This document shows, in pieces, positions 12,401-23,100 of a stretch of 64,000 nucleotides of DNA. Position numbers and translations under genes: made by a program. Source of the DNA: Arthonia radiata (lineage: Eukaryota; Ascomycota; Arthoniomycetes; Arthoniales; Arthoniaceae); NCBI GenBank assembly GCA_002989075.1, contig PSQN01000017.1, positions 1,674,001 to 1,738,000 on the forward strand. Direction: 5' to 3'. The notes under the pieces were generated by a model. It was not told the DNA's origin, did no database searches, and saw nothing but the letters and a program-made list of their open reading frames with translations. The number at the start of each line of letters is the position of its first letter. Within the stretch, counting starts at the first letter, position 1.

Positions 12401-13193
12401 TGTCGTAGAGCTTCAACGTCATTCCAGCGATCAGCCTCGAGCCCTTTTCCACTGAACTTCGAATCTCCGCGACGACAGGTGTCGGGGTGCCCCGCTTGTT
12501 GAAGACTTGGATGATGTTGCCAGCACTCCGCTCTTGCGCAATCAAGACCTTCTCTCCTCCATTGATGATGAAATAACCACCTTGATCGTAGGGACACTCT
12601 CCAAGCGCGAACAAAGTCGCATCATCAAGGCCGCGAAGCACGCAGTTCTTGGCCTTCAGCATGATGGGTATCCTGCCAATGAACACGTTCTCTTCTTTTA
12701 CACTCCCTGACTCTTCCTCCCAAACTAGCTCTGTTTCTGGCTCGTCTTCATCCATCATCTCCTCAGTGACCTCCGCAACTCGCTCTCGCGCAGCGCTGAT
12801 TTTGTATGTCATGGGTACGAAGAGCGGCGCGCTATAAGTCAGGCCACGTAGTCGCGCATCGTTGGGGCTCATTGAGTTTGACTCTCCGTCAGATTCTGTG
12901 ACCGTGGGACGCTGCATCAACGGCTCGCCGACTTTAATCTGGTACCGCCGCTTAATGATTGGGTCTTCGTCATCTTCGGCTTGAGGTACGTCTTGATCGA
13001 ACGTGATAACATTGTTGTCATGGATGATGTCGCGAATCGTTGTTGAGACGAATTCGTTGTAGGACTCGATCTGCTGTGATACCAGGCCTTTCTCATCAAA
13101 GAATGCGTCAATGACTTGCCAGCAGTCATTGCCGACAATGGCTTGTGGCTCTTGATCTCCATAATCATCGCCATTCCCATATCCGTCCGCCAT
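9489..13193 (-). CDS. RPB2: RNA polymerase II second-largest subunit RPB2
   Basis: Catalytic-core subunit of RNA polymerase II in the nucleus; with RPB1 it forms the active centre, wall, protrusion and hybrid-binding regions. Uninterrupted frame of 1234 aa (yeast Rpb2 is 1224), from [14 protein letters not shown] to the conserved C-terminus DRSGITVRY. Visible landmarks are the lobe/protrusion segment with [14 protein letters not shown], fork-loop region [19 protein letters not shown], the switch block [22 protein letters not shown], the hybrid-binding motif [42 protein letters not shown], and a C-terminal zinc ribbon CEIC...CRPC near residue 1180. It has no intron. It shares a promoter region with the divergent G-patch gene. 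Confidence 0.98.
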   Translation of the reverse strand: MADGYGNGDDYGDQEPQAIVGNDCWQVIDAFFDEKGLVSQQIESYNEFVSTTIRDIIHDNNVITFDQDVPQAEDDEDPIIKRRYQIKVGEPLMQRPTVTESDGESNSMSPNDARLRGLTYSAPLFVPMTYKISAARERVAEVTEEMMDEDEPETELVWEEESGSVKEENVFIGRIPIMLKAKNCVLRGLDDATLFALGECPYDQGGYFIINGGEKVLIAQERSAGNIIQVFNKRGTPTPVVAEIRSSVEKGSRLIAGMTLKLYDKGDANRKIHGSPVRVQIQNVKTELPIGVVFRALGIVSDEDILNHIVYDHTDTQMLEMLKPSLAESAPIQSQDYALQFIATRGALTSQTKRLKYARDIMQKEFLPHISQEPGSETRKAFFLGYMVHRLLQVRLGRREEDDRDHFGKKRLDLAGPLLASIFRGNYYKMFQDVRRWLQRCVENGKDFNLGLAVRHNHITNGLRYSLSTGNWGDQKKAMSTKAGVSQVLNRYTYASTLSHLRRTNTPIGRDGKIAKPRQLHNTHWGLVCPAETPEGQACGLVKNLSLMCQVSVGTLADPLLEFMNNLGMEIIEEYEPRRAPQATKVFLNGVWVGVTHDPKTLCDTVTEQRRKGPLNAEISLVRDIREREFKIFTDAGRVMRPLFVIDNQLDSPTRGMLALTPYHLDKLANDPKGQTDEKKYGWSGLVDDGVVEYLDAEEEESAMIIMSPDDLDRQMNAQYYDGPIEDEVVGNQRINTPANLNIHTFTHCEIHPSMILGICASIIPFPDHNQSPRNTYQSAMGKQAMGVFLTNFNQRMDTMANILYYPQKPLATTRSMEYLKFRELPAGQNAIVAIACYSGYNQEDSVIMNQSSIDRGLFRSLYYRTYIEQEQSVGVQVLEEFEKPIKSQTLRMRHGTYDKLDDDGIVAPGVRVSGDDIIIGKTAPLAANAEERGMRGTQHTKRDVSTPLRSTEAGIIDQVLLTSVDGKKNVKIRTRTTKVPQIGDKFASRHGQKGTIGITYRQEDMPFSAEGLVPDIIINPHAIPSRMTIAHLIECLLSKVAATNAYEGDATPFTDITVEMVSEILEKSGYQKRGFEVMYNGHTGRKLMAQVFLGPTYYQRLRHMVDDKIHARARGPTQILTKQPVEGRARDGGLRFGEMERDCMISHGASAFLKERLFEVSDAFRVHVCEICGLMTPIANLQKQQFECRPCKNKTRIAQVHVPYAAKLLFQELASMNIASRLFTDRSGITVRY

Positions 13194-13584
13194 GATTGCG
13201 AAGCAACGTGAAGGCTATTGCGCGTTTGCTGGCGAGGTCGCCGACGCCTAAATCCTCGCGACAATGCAGCTGTAAAGGAGTGGCTGGAGCAGATGCGGTG
13301 TTGCAGATGGGAAGCGAAGAGGCACTTGCAGCAGTGAAACGCAACACCTACGTATAGACGCCCGAGTGCCTCGCGCAGGTGACAATGAGATGGTGACAAG
13401 GTGATTGCGGTGGAGAGTGTAAGTTTTGAGATTCTTTGAAGGCGGAAGACGCGAGGACGATTTGCGGAAGCTCGGACCACTGGGGCGGCTGCGCTCTGCC
13501 GTTTCGTCGAGGGTGGCAATGCCACCCACGACAACTTTTCGCAAAAAGCTGCTTTCCACGGTGTTGCGGATAGCTCACGCGCAA
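13194..13584. promoter_or_regulatory. Divergent promoter region, RPB2 / G-patch gene
   Basis: About 390 bp between the RPB2 start and the preferred start of the G-patch gene. An in-frame upstream ATG of the G-patch frame at 13519 would shorten it to 325 bp. No clear TATA element was found. Confidence 0.5.
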
Positions 13585-16135
13585 ATGAACACCGCTGCCT
13601 ACTTGGCCAAACAAGGCTGGCGCGGTGAAGGTCACTCACTGGATGAAACAGGTCGCGGTCTCAAAAAGCCTCTGCTCATAGGCAAGAGGCAAGAGTCGCA
13701 AGGGCTTGGAAAGTCGACCTCTCATTTCACTGATCAATGGTGGCTGAAAGCTTGGGATCAGCCATTTTCGACCGGTGTATGTAGATCCAGAAGCTACCCG
13801 TCGAAAAGTCGAGTGCATGCTCACAATGCCGCAGGAACCCAAAGAGGAGCGTCACACCAAAAAGCCAACTGGCTACACCATTGGCAGACGACCAGCGTTA
13901 TACGCTCACTTTACGAAGCCGCAACTGTTACAGGGTTCTCTGAAGCAGTTCGCAGAGGATACAATATCATCGCAAGACCAAGATATGGGGAAGTCAAAGT
14001 CAGCGCCGGAAGATGATGGTGCCGGCTCGCATGTTAAAGTAGAGGGCGTTGAGCTAGAGCTACCTAATGTTGCCGTAGAGAAGAAAGCCAAGAAACACAA
14101 GCTTGTCGAGGAAGGGGAAGATGGCGGCAAGCGCAAGAAGTCCAAGACGTCAAAGCAAGGTCTCAATGACAACAGTCCGTCCGTCAGCAATGGTGCAGAA
14201 TCATCCCATAAGCAGGTCAGAACGCACAAGAAAGACAAGAAACGCAAGGAATGTGATGGCGGTGCGGAAGCAATTATCGGCAGTCGAGGAATTGAAGGCA
14301 ATAGCGATGGTGTTGAACTTGCTGCAAACCAAGTCAAGAGCGAGAAAAGCGAAAGAAGGCGTAGAAAGCAGACACATGAGGGGGCTGCCGTAGTGGCAAG
14401 TGGGGGGTTGACAATCAAGGACCGATCCACGGAAGATGCTCCCACGATCGGAGGGAAGGCAAAGAGGCACAAGGGAGACTCGGACATTTCAGAGCTGGAC
14501 GTGCCGAAGGACGAGACGTCGACGAAACATGAAGGTACTGAGAGCGATAATAAGGAAAACAGGAAGAAACAGCGCCTTTCAGAGGCCATCGGTGCCACCA
14601 CAGCAAGTGCAGCGCCTGACATCGTTGATGACAAGAATAGCGGTGTCAAGCCCAATGAAGAGACTTTCGAGCACACCAATAGTGTGACCATGGAAGCCGC
14701 CCAAGCGAGTGAGTTCACGGCCGGAAGTGACCCGGCTCTCACAAACGGAGAAGCCAGCAGCGAGCGCGGGCGTCAGCCCAAAGCTAAGGTCAAGAAGGTC
14801 AAGAAATTAAAGTTCAAAAATGACATGCTGCCGACTCCTGAAGTAATGGCCGCTCGTGCTGCCATAGCCAGAGGTGAAGATCCGCCTGCGATACGATCAT
14901 TGGCGATGAACTCCGACCGTGTCGCCATGATCAACAAAACCCCAGAACAACCCGACCAGCCCGTTCCTACCGGTCCCCCTGACGAGAGAGGCCAAAAGAC
15001 CTTTGTGATCAAGGATTTCCTCCCCTTCTGCATTGGTTCAGAGTGGTCACGTAGACGCAACGAAAGACGCGGCAAGCCGATGCGCCGATCACCTCGATCC
15101 ATCCGCAAGGAAGCACGAGAGCTCATGCAGCAGTACATTATTCGCCTCGCGGTCGAGCGCGGCGAGGAGCCGCCGATTTTTGAAAAGCCAAAGACGCGCC
15201 GACAGCTACGTGAGGAAAAGAAAGCTGTCAAGAAGACCCCGCACGCGAAAGCGCTCAAACTCGAGAGACGCAAGTTGCAGAGGCAAGCACAGACGAAGCG
15301 TAGTGCAGCGGTCAAGGCGCTCCTGGATGAGGGCAAATACGTTGAGGCTAGGGAGCTAGACCATTCACCGTTGTTTCCAGCTGACGACAATCTGAACGAA
15401 AATGTGTCAAGCGACGAAGGGGGCGGCTCTGGTGACTCGGATTCCTCCACCGATCCCGGTAGCGTCACAGACTCGGGCAGCAGCACAGATGAGCTCGGCG
15501 ACTACACCGCAAGTGACTCCGAAGAGGAGCTCACAGAGGAAGAGAAGAAGGCACGCCACGATGCCCGCCGCAAGCGCCGCAATGAGCGACGGGCCAAGCG
15601 CGCAGCTGAAAAGGAAGCCCTCAAGGCCAATCCGAAGACCAAGCGAGAGAAGCGTGAAGATCGTTACGCCAGCATGCCTGAGGTCGCTCCTCCCGTCCTG
15701 CCAGTTCCAAAGGTCAAGTCCATCACGAAGGGCATTCCAATTCCCTTCACCAAGCGCCGCGGAAGCCTCAAAGAGCTCAAGCAGGTTCTCGAGAAGAACG
15801 GCCTCGAGCCTGAGGAGATACAAGCTTACATACACAAGGCCATGGTGGACAAACAGGAAGCCAACAATATCAGGTCCAGCCGACGGGCAGCCATCCGGCG
15901 TGAACGGCAGAAAAAGCGCGGAAAGAAGAAGCACGAGCCGCTTACGAAGATGCAAATAGAGGCGGCCGCAAACAGGCGAGAGAAGCTGAAAAGTCGCGCT
16001 GCTGGCGAGGACGTGGAGACGTCGAGTGAGAAAAAGCAGAGGCACAGGAAAGAGAGGGCTGGGAGGGAAGCGGAGAGGAACGCGCAGAGAATGAAGGTGG
16101 GTTCGGAGCGAAATGCCAATTTTATACCCATTTGA
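13585..16135 (+). CDS. Long G-patch protein, TMA23/GPATCH4 type
   Basis: Two exons, 13585-13776 and 13835-16135, with a 58-nt intron (GTATGT donor, GCCGCAG acceptor) give 830 aa. The G-patch is at the very N-terminus: AAYLAKQGWRGEGHSL, then GRGLKKPLLIGKRQ, SQGLGK and WWLKAWDQPF. This N-terminal layout is that of yeast Tma23 and human GPATCH4, nucleolar ribosome-biogenesis factors. Exon 2 continues with GYTIGRRPALYAHFTKPQLLQGSLKQF, typical of the same family. After that comes some 600 residues of Lys/Glu/Arg-rich, acidic-basic sequence with several nuclear-localisation-like KKxK clusters and ordered-looking islands (TFVIKDFLPFCIGSEW; GSLKELKQVLEKNGLEPEEI). Tma23 is only about 211 aa, so the tail is unusual. 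The start at 13585 is chosen because the G-patch begins there; an in-frame ATG lies at 13519. It is convergent with THG1, 106 bp apart. Confidence 0.75.
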
Positions 16136-16241
16136 GCGTGGGTTTTTGTTGAGGATATTTACATCTGTTCGAGTCAAAAACGGAGATGTTGGTATCTTTG
16201 TGTGAGTCTGGTTGTGGATTTGAAAGTTCGTCAGATGTCGT

Positions 16242-17356
16242 TCACTCTACGAGCAACCAAGGCCGTTGCACCCAAAAGCGATCTTGAATGATGTCCTCAT
16301 GACTGACCACAATCTGCATCTTTCTTTTCGCTCGCTGCTGCTTCGCCGTCTGGGTCTTACTTAGGGCATTGGCTCCTGAATCATTTGCGAGGCCGCTCCC
16401 TACGCTATGCTCGCCAGTCTTCGCACTCGCGCTATCAGCTCCTTTGCCAGCATCACCATCCCCATCCATCTCGAGCTCCCCAGGCTGCCGATAGATTACG
16501 CTGCCCTTTCTCCAAACTGTCGGCTCATCATTGTAATTGATACCAAATCTGCGCCACAGAATCTCGTTCTTGTCAGCCGCGACAGTTCCAGCCAGCGCTT
16601 GCTCCGCCCTATGATTGGTCATGTCGCCTTGTTGGACGAGCGCCCAGAACGTGGTGTTGTGCAAATTGTTGATGTGGCAGTCTGCCTGCCGCCAGGAGAG
16701 ATAGTCTCTTATTTCACGCAGCCGAGGATAGCAGACAGCACGAGCGTCGAAGGTGGGGAGCGGGCCTGTTGGAAGTAATGTATGCTCTGGACTATGTTCC
16801 TCGTCTGTTTTCTCAGTGAGGTCTAGCGTTGCAGTGAGGTCTATAGTGCTCGTTGCTGGCTCTGTAGGTGCAACAAGCGGTGAATGCGGAAAGTATGCCG
16901 GCCATTGCGCGATATAGTGCGCCGTGAACGTCGAGACAACAGTGGAGATGAGTTTAGAAGCGCGGCGCGAGTATAGTCGGGTGCTGTAGTGAAAGATGAA
17001 ACTTTGTCTGTATCAGAGCCTGGTCGTATACTCCTCGTAGTGATACATACCCAATACGTATCATCCGCAACACTCAAACTTCGCTGCTTAGCTGAGAAGA
17101 AGAAATAGCTTCCGACCTACCTATACTCGTCGCTTACACCGTAGCCCAGCACGACGTCCTGCACATCTCTGAGCACGCCCTCCGCCGCCTTGTTCATGAG
17201 CATGATGGCTCTAAGATCGTTCGGTTTTGCAAAGTCATGCTTATTGCTGAAGCGGTGGAAACCGCGCCCATCTATACGAATTACGATCCAGTTGCCTAGA
17301 GGCAGGCGATCTGGCTGCTCGTAGAGACGCACGTATTCGTACTTCGAATTCGCCAT
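16242..17356 (-). CDS. THG1: tRNA-His guanylyltransferase THG1
   Basis: Adds the essential G(-1) to the 5' end of tRNA-His by 3'-5' (reverse) polymerisation, providing the identity element for histidyl-tRNA synthetase. Two exons, 17356-17121 and 17001-16242, with a 119-nt intron (GTAGGT donor, ACAAAG acceptor) that splits the conserved GVSDEY|SFIF block; 331 aa. The catalytic metal carboxylates are visible as IRIDGRG (Asp29) and SDEY (Asp76, Glu77). Further hallmarks are LISTVVSTFTAHYIAQWPAYFP, LPTFDARAVCYP, DYLSWRQADCHINNLHNTTFWALVQQGDM and AADKNEILWRRFGINYNDEP. Yeast Thg1 is 237 aa; this protein has an insertion of about 30 residues after PHSPLVAP and a C-terminal extension of about 70 residues rich in Ala, Gly, Asp and Lys. 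Confidence 0.95.
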
Positions 17357-18058
17357 GCAACACAGAGAAGCAGTTTGTACCCAGACTACTCCTTGATGCT
17401 CTTGATGTTACTCTTGATGTTACCTAACCACGCTTCCCATTGCTTCTCTCAGACGAGAACCGAAGCAAGCTCGAAGCTCCGCGGGATCTTTGCTTAATTG
17501 GCAACCATTCAGTTGAGCTTTGTGTTACCGATTTTGTTGAGGCTGAGCATGGTCTGCAAGAAGCGTACTGAATCAGAAGACGTGGTTTATCAATGACTTT
17601 GAATGGAGAAGGCTTTCCCTGCCAGTATTATCCTCCGCTTCTGGTCTAGCGTGTGGCATACCAAAACCCCCTACCAAAAGCGATATCGCTTGGCTTAACT
17701 GTCTCAAGGAAAACGAAGAAACACATTGGAGAATCGAGATGCCCTCAATGCAATATGCCATCGCATTGGCTTTTAAGGACATTCACTACGGCCGAAATCA
17801 ATCAGGGCGTGTGTTTTCAAGTGTCGCCAGGACCACGGCCGCTCAAACCCTCCCTGAGAAGTTTGAAAGGAGGCTTACGGAGGCTTTGTTATTGACCGGC
17901 ATGATCGCTACACGATAATTTCCGGTTGCGTGTGCTCGAAAGCAACGAAGTCTGAGTTTAGGTCATGTCTAGCAACGCCAGTGGACGTTCCTCTCACAGG
18001 GTCGCACTAGGCTTGAGACTCAAAGCTACGAAGGCTCTAGATTCGAGTCTTGCATTGC
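17357..18058. other. Intergenic, THG1 5' flank / SWD1 3' flank
   Basis: About 700 bp upstream of THG1 and downstream of SWD1. Open frames on both strands (for example 17573-17782) are short and without recognisable domains. It should hold the THG1 promoter. Confidence 0.45.
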
Positions 18059-19573
18059 TCAAATAGTCTCGATCGCCCATTCGCGCCCATGTCCAGGGCT
18101 TTTGCGACGATACTGACCTGTCCCTACTGCCACGATATCGTCTTCGCTATCACTGTTCTCAATATCCAGCAGAATCGGCATCTGGAAGTCATCCTTGTCG
18201 AACGCACCGCCTCTCTTAGATGTGTCCACAGTGAGAACATCGATGTCTTCGTCCTCTTGATTCATAATGCGCTTATGCACCTCCTCAATAGGATGAATAT
18301 CGAATTCGTCTTCTCTCTCGACGTATTCCACGTTCTCCTCGACCTCGGCAAAGTCCGGCGCGAGCGCAGACCACCTCTGCGGCGCGACAATGGACCACAC
18401 GAATATCGAGCCATTTTCGCCACCTATGCCTGCTAGTAATGGCTTGTGAGGGTGCCATTCCACCACGGTGATCTCATCTTGCGGGCCCTCCAGAATCTTC
18501 TCTAGACTCTTGTGTGTCGTTTCCCAGATGTAGACGCCGGCATTCTCCTTGATCGACGCAACAAGGTACTCGCCAGTGGGGCTAAAGGTAACGTGGGCCC
18601 ATGACAGCGCGTTGACAGTATCTTGATATTTGTGTTCCTTCTCAAGATGAAAATTGTCGAAATCAAAATCTTCGACTTCGAACGGAGGCAGTCGCCAAGT
18701 GCGTATCACCCTGTCGAGAGCATTGATTGCGAGATCTCGACCGTTGAGGTTGAAGACTACGTGTAACAGCATATACTTGCAAACGCGAGTCGAAAACACG
18801 GTCCTGCATGTCTTCGCGTCAATGAAGTTGAGCCAGCCGCGGTCGGTCCCTGCAACGATGAAGCGCCCGCTTTTTGAGAACGCGGTTGCGGTTGTGAGTA
18901 ATTTTGCATCCTGGGCGAGCTGTTTTTCCGTGATACTGTCAAGGTCGAGTAAGGAACGTTTCGGGGCAGATGGCAAGACGCGCTTAATAGGCTTTGAGTT
19001 GTGAACCGAGACCAGGTGGGGTTCATCCCCGAAGAGGGCCACGACGAACTGAAACCTGCGTGATGTTAGAATAATGTTGTCGCGTTACGTATACAGCGAC
19101 ATACGGGTCGCGAGGATGCAGCTCTGCGATGAAAACCATTGCTTCAAAGCGGACGGTACGCAGCCGTGAGCCGTCTTTCAGGTCCCATAGAATGCATTTT
19201 GCGTCCTGCCCACCGGAGAGTAAATAGCGGCCGTCTGCAGACCAGCTCAAAGACTGGATATGTGATGTATGTCCGCGAAGTTTGCGAGCAACGCCGCCGG
19301 TGTCAGTATCGAAGATGACGATAGTGCCATCTATCTGTGGGTAACAATCAGTCTTGAGACCGTTACATAGTCGTAGAGACCAGACGCACCCTTCCTGAAG
19401 CTAACAGGTCGCCCTTGCGGTTGAATCTAATGTAGGTAGAACGACCGCTATCTAGCCACAATAAGTGTCAGCTGTGTGATTTCCTTCAGGTCATTGGACT
19501 CACGCAAACGCTCCGTGAAAGCCTCAGGACAGTCCTGGGCAAGGACGAATGGATCTAGCAGTGACAAGTTCAT
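18059..19573 (-). CDS. SWD1: COMPASS histone H3K4 methyltransferase subunit SWD1
   Basis: WD40 subunit (RbBP5 orthologue) of the Set1/COMPASS complex, required for Set1 activity on histone H3 lysine 4. I read four exons: 19573-19504, 19451-19390, 19334-19095 and 19048-18059, with introns of 52, 55 and 46 nt; the joins give 453 aa with no frame break. The N-terminus MNLSLLDPFVLAQDCPE is the family signature, followed by STYIRFNRKGDLLASGRIDG (first blade), HTSHIQSLSWSADGRYLLSGGQD and GRDLAINALDRVIR. After the propeller come WHPHKPLLAGIGGENG and the acidic segment SALAPDFAEVEENVEYVERE, characteristic of Swd1. The C-terminus is acidic. It is divergent from RPB1, whose transcribed chromatin is the classic place of H3K4 methylation. 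Confidence 0.92.
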
Positions 19574-20194
19574 GTCAAGGGAGGTAAGACGGAAGTGCGC
19601 GAAGACGCGCAAAGTTGTTGAATGTTGCCACCATTGTAAGTGTTCACGCTCAATGAGCAAGCACTGCGCTCCAAGTAATCGCTGACCGTCCATCGTGAGA
19701 CTGCGATTAACGTTGGGAGACGCGCCGAGATACCTCGAATAGGCATGAGGTGACAGATTCAATGCACGGGCCAATGTGCACGGGCCAAGAGAGGCGCGCG
19801 CGAAGACTTGATGCTTCTCACAAGCCGTCTGCAATCAAAGAACCTCCCAGTCATCACCCACCCACAACCATCGTCGCAACCTCTAACGTATCGGCGCTCG
19901 ACTGAACAGCGCGCCGGCGTTATCGGAGACTGGACTTTGAGTACCCAATACTCCCAGCGGTCTCAGCAACGACACTGGCACATCATTGAGGGGTGACTCA
20001 ACAAGGCCTTGCGGCCGGCGCTCCTCAGGCGCTCAGCGCCATCATTCCTCTGCGCTCGTCGCATCGTTGGGTCTTGCGAGCAGACAGCAGACATTTCAGC
20101 TTGTTCCACGTCGGTCAGAGCTGCAGTTGTCGATCCCGCCCTTTGACTCTCGGGTTGGCAGGTTCACTATCGACCTTCTCAGTCTTCCGTCAAG
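19574..20194. promoter_or_regulatory. Divergent promoter region, SWD1 / RPB1
   Basis: About 620 bp between the two start codons. A TGACTCA heptamer, the Gcn4/CpcA consensus, lies at 19994-20000, about 195 bp before the RPB1 start; a single 7-mer can occur by chance. A small inverted repeat of GGCGCT/AGCGCC type is near 20018-20040. Confidence 0.45.
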
Positions 20195-23100
20195 ATGGCA
20201 GGCAATCTTGCGCCCGGCGAGGCCACCGACATTACGGCAAACCTCCAATTTACTCATTCATCGGCTCCGCTCCGAACGATTCAGGAAGTCCAATTTGGTC
20301 TTCTTTCACCCGAAGAGATAAAGTCGATGAGTGTTGTGGCGGTTGAATATCCCGAGACCATGGATGAACAGCGACAAGGTCCACGCGAGAAAGGCTTGAG
20401 CGATCCGAAGCTCGGCACCATCGACAAGGGCACAAGTTGTGCGACATGCTTCGAAGGCGAACAAGACTGCCCCGGTCATTTTGGTCACATCGAGTTGGCA
20501 AGTCCTGTCTTCCATGTAGGCTTCGTTAGCAAGATCAAGAAGGTGCTTGAGACGGTGTGCCACAACTGCGGGAAAATCCTTCTTGACGAAGGCAACGTCC
20601 AGTTTGCAGCAGCTGTTGCGACTCGAGACCCGAAGCGACGATTTGACAAGATTCACAAGCTCTGCAAGCCACGCTTAGTTTGCGAAGCCGATCCGCCTGA
20701 GGAATCGAACGGGAACGGCGTGCCTTCGAAGGACCATACCAAGACACCCGGTCACGGCGGGTGCGGCAATCAGCAGCCTGACGTCCGCAAAGAGGGGTTG
20801 AGATTGATGGGGTCATGGAAGGTCCGCAAGAGCGATGAGGAAGATGAGCGAAGGCAGGCTGAAAAACGAGCGATCACACCAGAGGAGACTCTTCAGATCT
20901 TTCGTCGGATATCTGATCGAGACATCAAGAAGATGGGACTCAACACTGACTATGCCCGGCCTGAATGGATGTGTATCACTATCCTTCCCGTCCCGCCCCC
21001 GCAAGTCCGCCCCAGCATTGTTGTCAATGGCAATGGCCAGGGTCCTCGAGGCGAAGACGATTTGACGTACAAGCTTGGTGACATCATTCGAGCAAACGCG
21101 AACGTCAAGCGTTGTATTGTTGAAGGCTCTCCACAACATGTGAAGGCAGAGTTCGAACAGCTTCTGCAGTTCCATGTCGCTACCTATATGGACAACGACA
21201 TCGCAGGTCAGCCAAAGGCTCTACAAAAATCCGGTCGCCCAGTCAAGGCGATTCGCGCCAGACTAAAAGGCAAGGAAGGTCGTCTGCGTGGCAACCTGAT
21301 GGGCAAGCGCGTCGACTTCTCTGCTCGTACCGTCATCACTGGCGATCCCAATCTCTCTCTCGATGAGGTCGGCGTCCCGATATCTATTGCAAAGACCTTG
21401 ACGTACCCCGAAAAGGTCACACCGCTCAACATCGATCGTTTAACTCGATTGGTACGCAATGGCGCCCAAGAACACCCCGGAGCTCGCTTCGTCATTCGCA
21501 ACACGGATGGTCTGAAGTACGATCTTCGGAAGGTTAAGAACCCTCCCGCCCTTCAGTACGGCTGGAAAGTCGAACGTCACGTCATCGATGGCGACTACAT
21601 CATCTTTAACCGTCAGCCTTCTCTGCACAAAGAGTCTATGATGGGTCATCGGGTACGCGTCATGCCTTACTCGACGTTCCGTCTCAACCTCTCGGTCACA
21701 TCGCCCTACAACGCCGACTTCGACGGAGACGAAATGAACTTGCACGTTCCACAGTCTGAGGAGACCCGTGCCGAGATTATGAACCTCTGCATGGTCCCTA
21801 AGAACATCGTGTCGCCTCAGAAGAACGGACCGCTCATGGGTATCGTGCAGGACACTCTCTGCGGGATTTACAAGATTAGTCGCCGCGACATCTTCTTGAC
21901 GGAGCAGCAGATGATGAATATCTTGATGTGGGTACCTGGCTGGGACGGTGTTATTCCCCCACCGGTAATCTGGAGGCCACGCGCCCGTTGGACTGGCAAG
22001 CAGCTTCTGAGCATGGCACTTCCCAGAGGTCTCAACATGGTGCGAACCGAGAGCGACAAGAAGAAGCCTGCTGGCCAACCACAAGACTTGTTCAATCAAG
22101 ATGAAGACGTTGGACTTTTCGTCAGTGATGGCGACATCATGTTCGGGCAATTGGCGAAGAAACATGTCGGGGCTTCTGCAGGTGGCATCATACACCTCAT
22201 CTTCAATGACCGAGGCCCAGATGCTGCAGTCACTTTCTTCAACGGTTCGCAGACCATTGTCAACTACTGGCTCCTTCACTACGGGTTCAGTGTCGGAATC
22301 GGGGACACCATTCCTAACCAGGAGACCATTGACAAGATTCAGAATGCTGTGAAGACCAAGAAGGCTGAAGTAGAGGTGTTCACGGAGAAGGCCACTAACA
22401 ATCAGTTGAAGCTGCTTCCGGGCAAAACGTTGCGTGAGACATTCGAGTCCCAAGTTACCAAGTCGCTCAATGAAGCTCGTGATGAGGCAGGTAAAGTGAC
22501 GCAAGATAGTCTAAAAGACATCAACAACGCTCTGCAGATGGCGATGTCTGGTTCCAAAGGCAGTGTCATCAACATCGCTCAAATGACCGCAGCTGTCGGA
22601 CAACAAGCTGTTGAGGGCAAGCGTATTCCCTTCGGATTCAAGTACCGCACGCTACCACATTTCACCAAGGATGACTATTCCCCCCAAGCTCGTGGCTTCG
22701 TCGAAAACTCCTACCTCCGTGGGCTCACCCCGAGCGAGTTCTTCTTCCACGCCATGGCTGGCCGTGAGGGGTTGATCGATACCGCAGTCAAGACTGCAGA
22801 GACCGGCTACATCCAGCGTAGGCTTGTCAAGGCACTAGAAGATGTTCAAGTCAAGTACGACACCACGGTCCGCAACTCACTCGGTGACATTGTTCAGTTC
22901 GCCTACGGAGAAGATGGTCTCGACGCAATCTACATTGAAAAGCAGAAGATTCCCACTGTTCAATGCTCCTATACCAAGTTCGAGAGCGACTACAAGATTG
23001 ACGTGCTCGGCAAGGCGCCTCTCAGGAACTGCCTTATACACTCTGACGAGATTGCCGGCGACAACGAAGTCCAGCGATTGCTCGATGCGGAATTCGAGCA

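Noticed and set aside
19994-20000. Gcn4/CpcA site TGACTCA before RPB1
   Set aside because: A single 7-mer in an unselected promoter of a gene not known to need amino-acid control; kept only as a note.
21440-22504. 354-codon minus-strand frame inside RPB1
   Set aside because: A long frame fully antisense to the conserved RPB1 catalytic region; such shadows are expected with GC-rich codon use.
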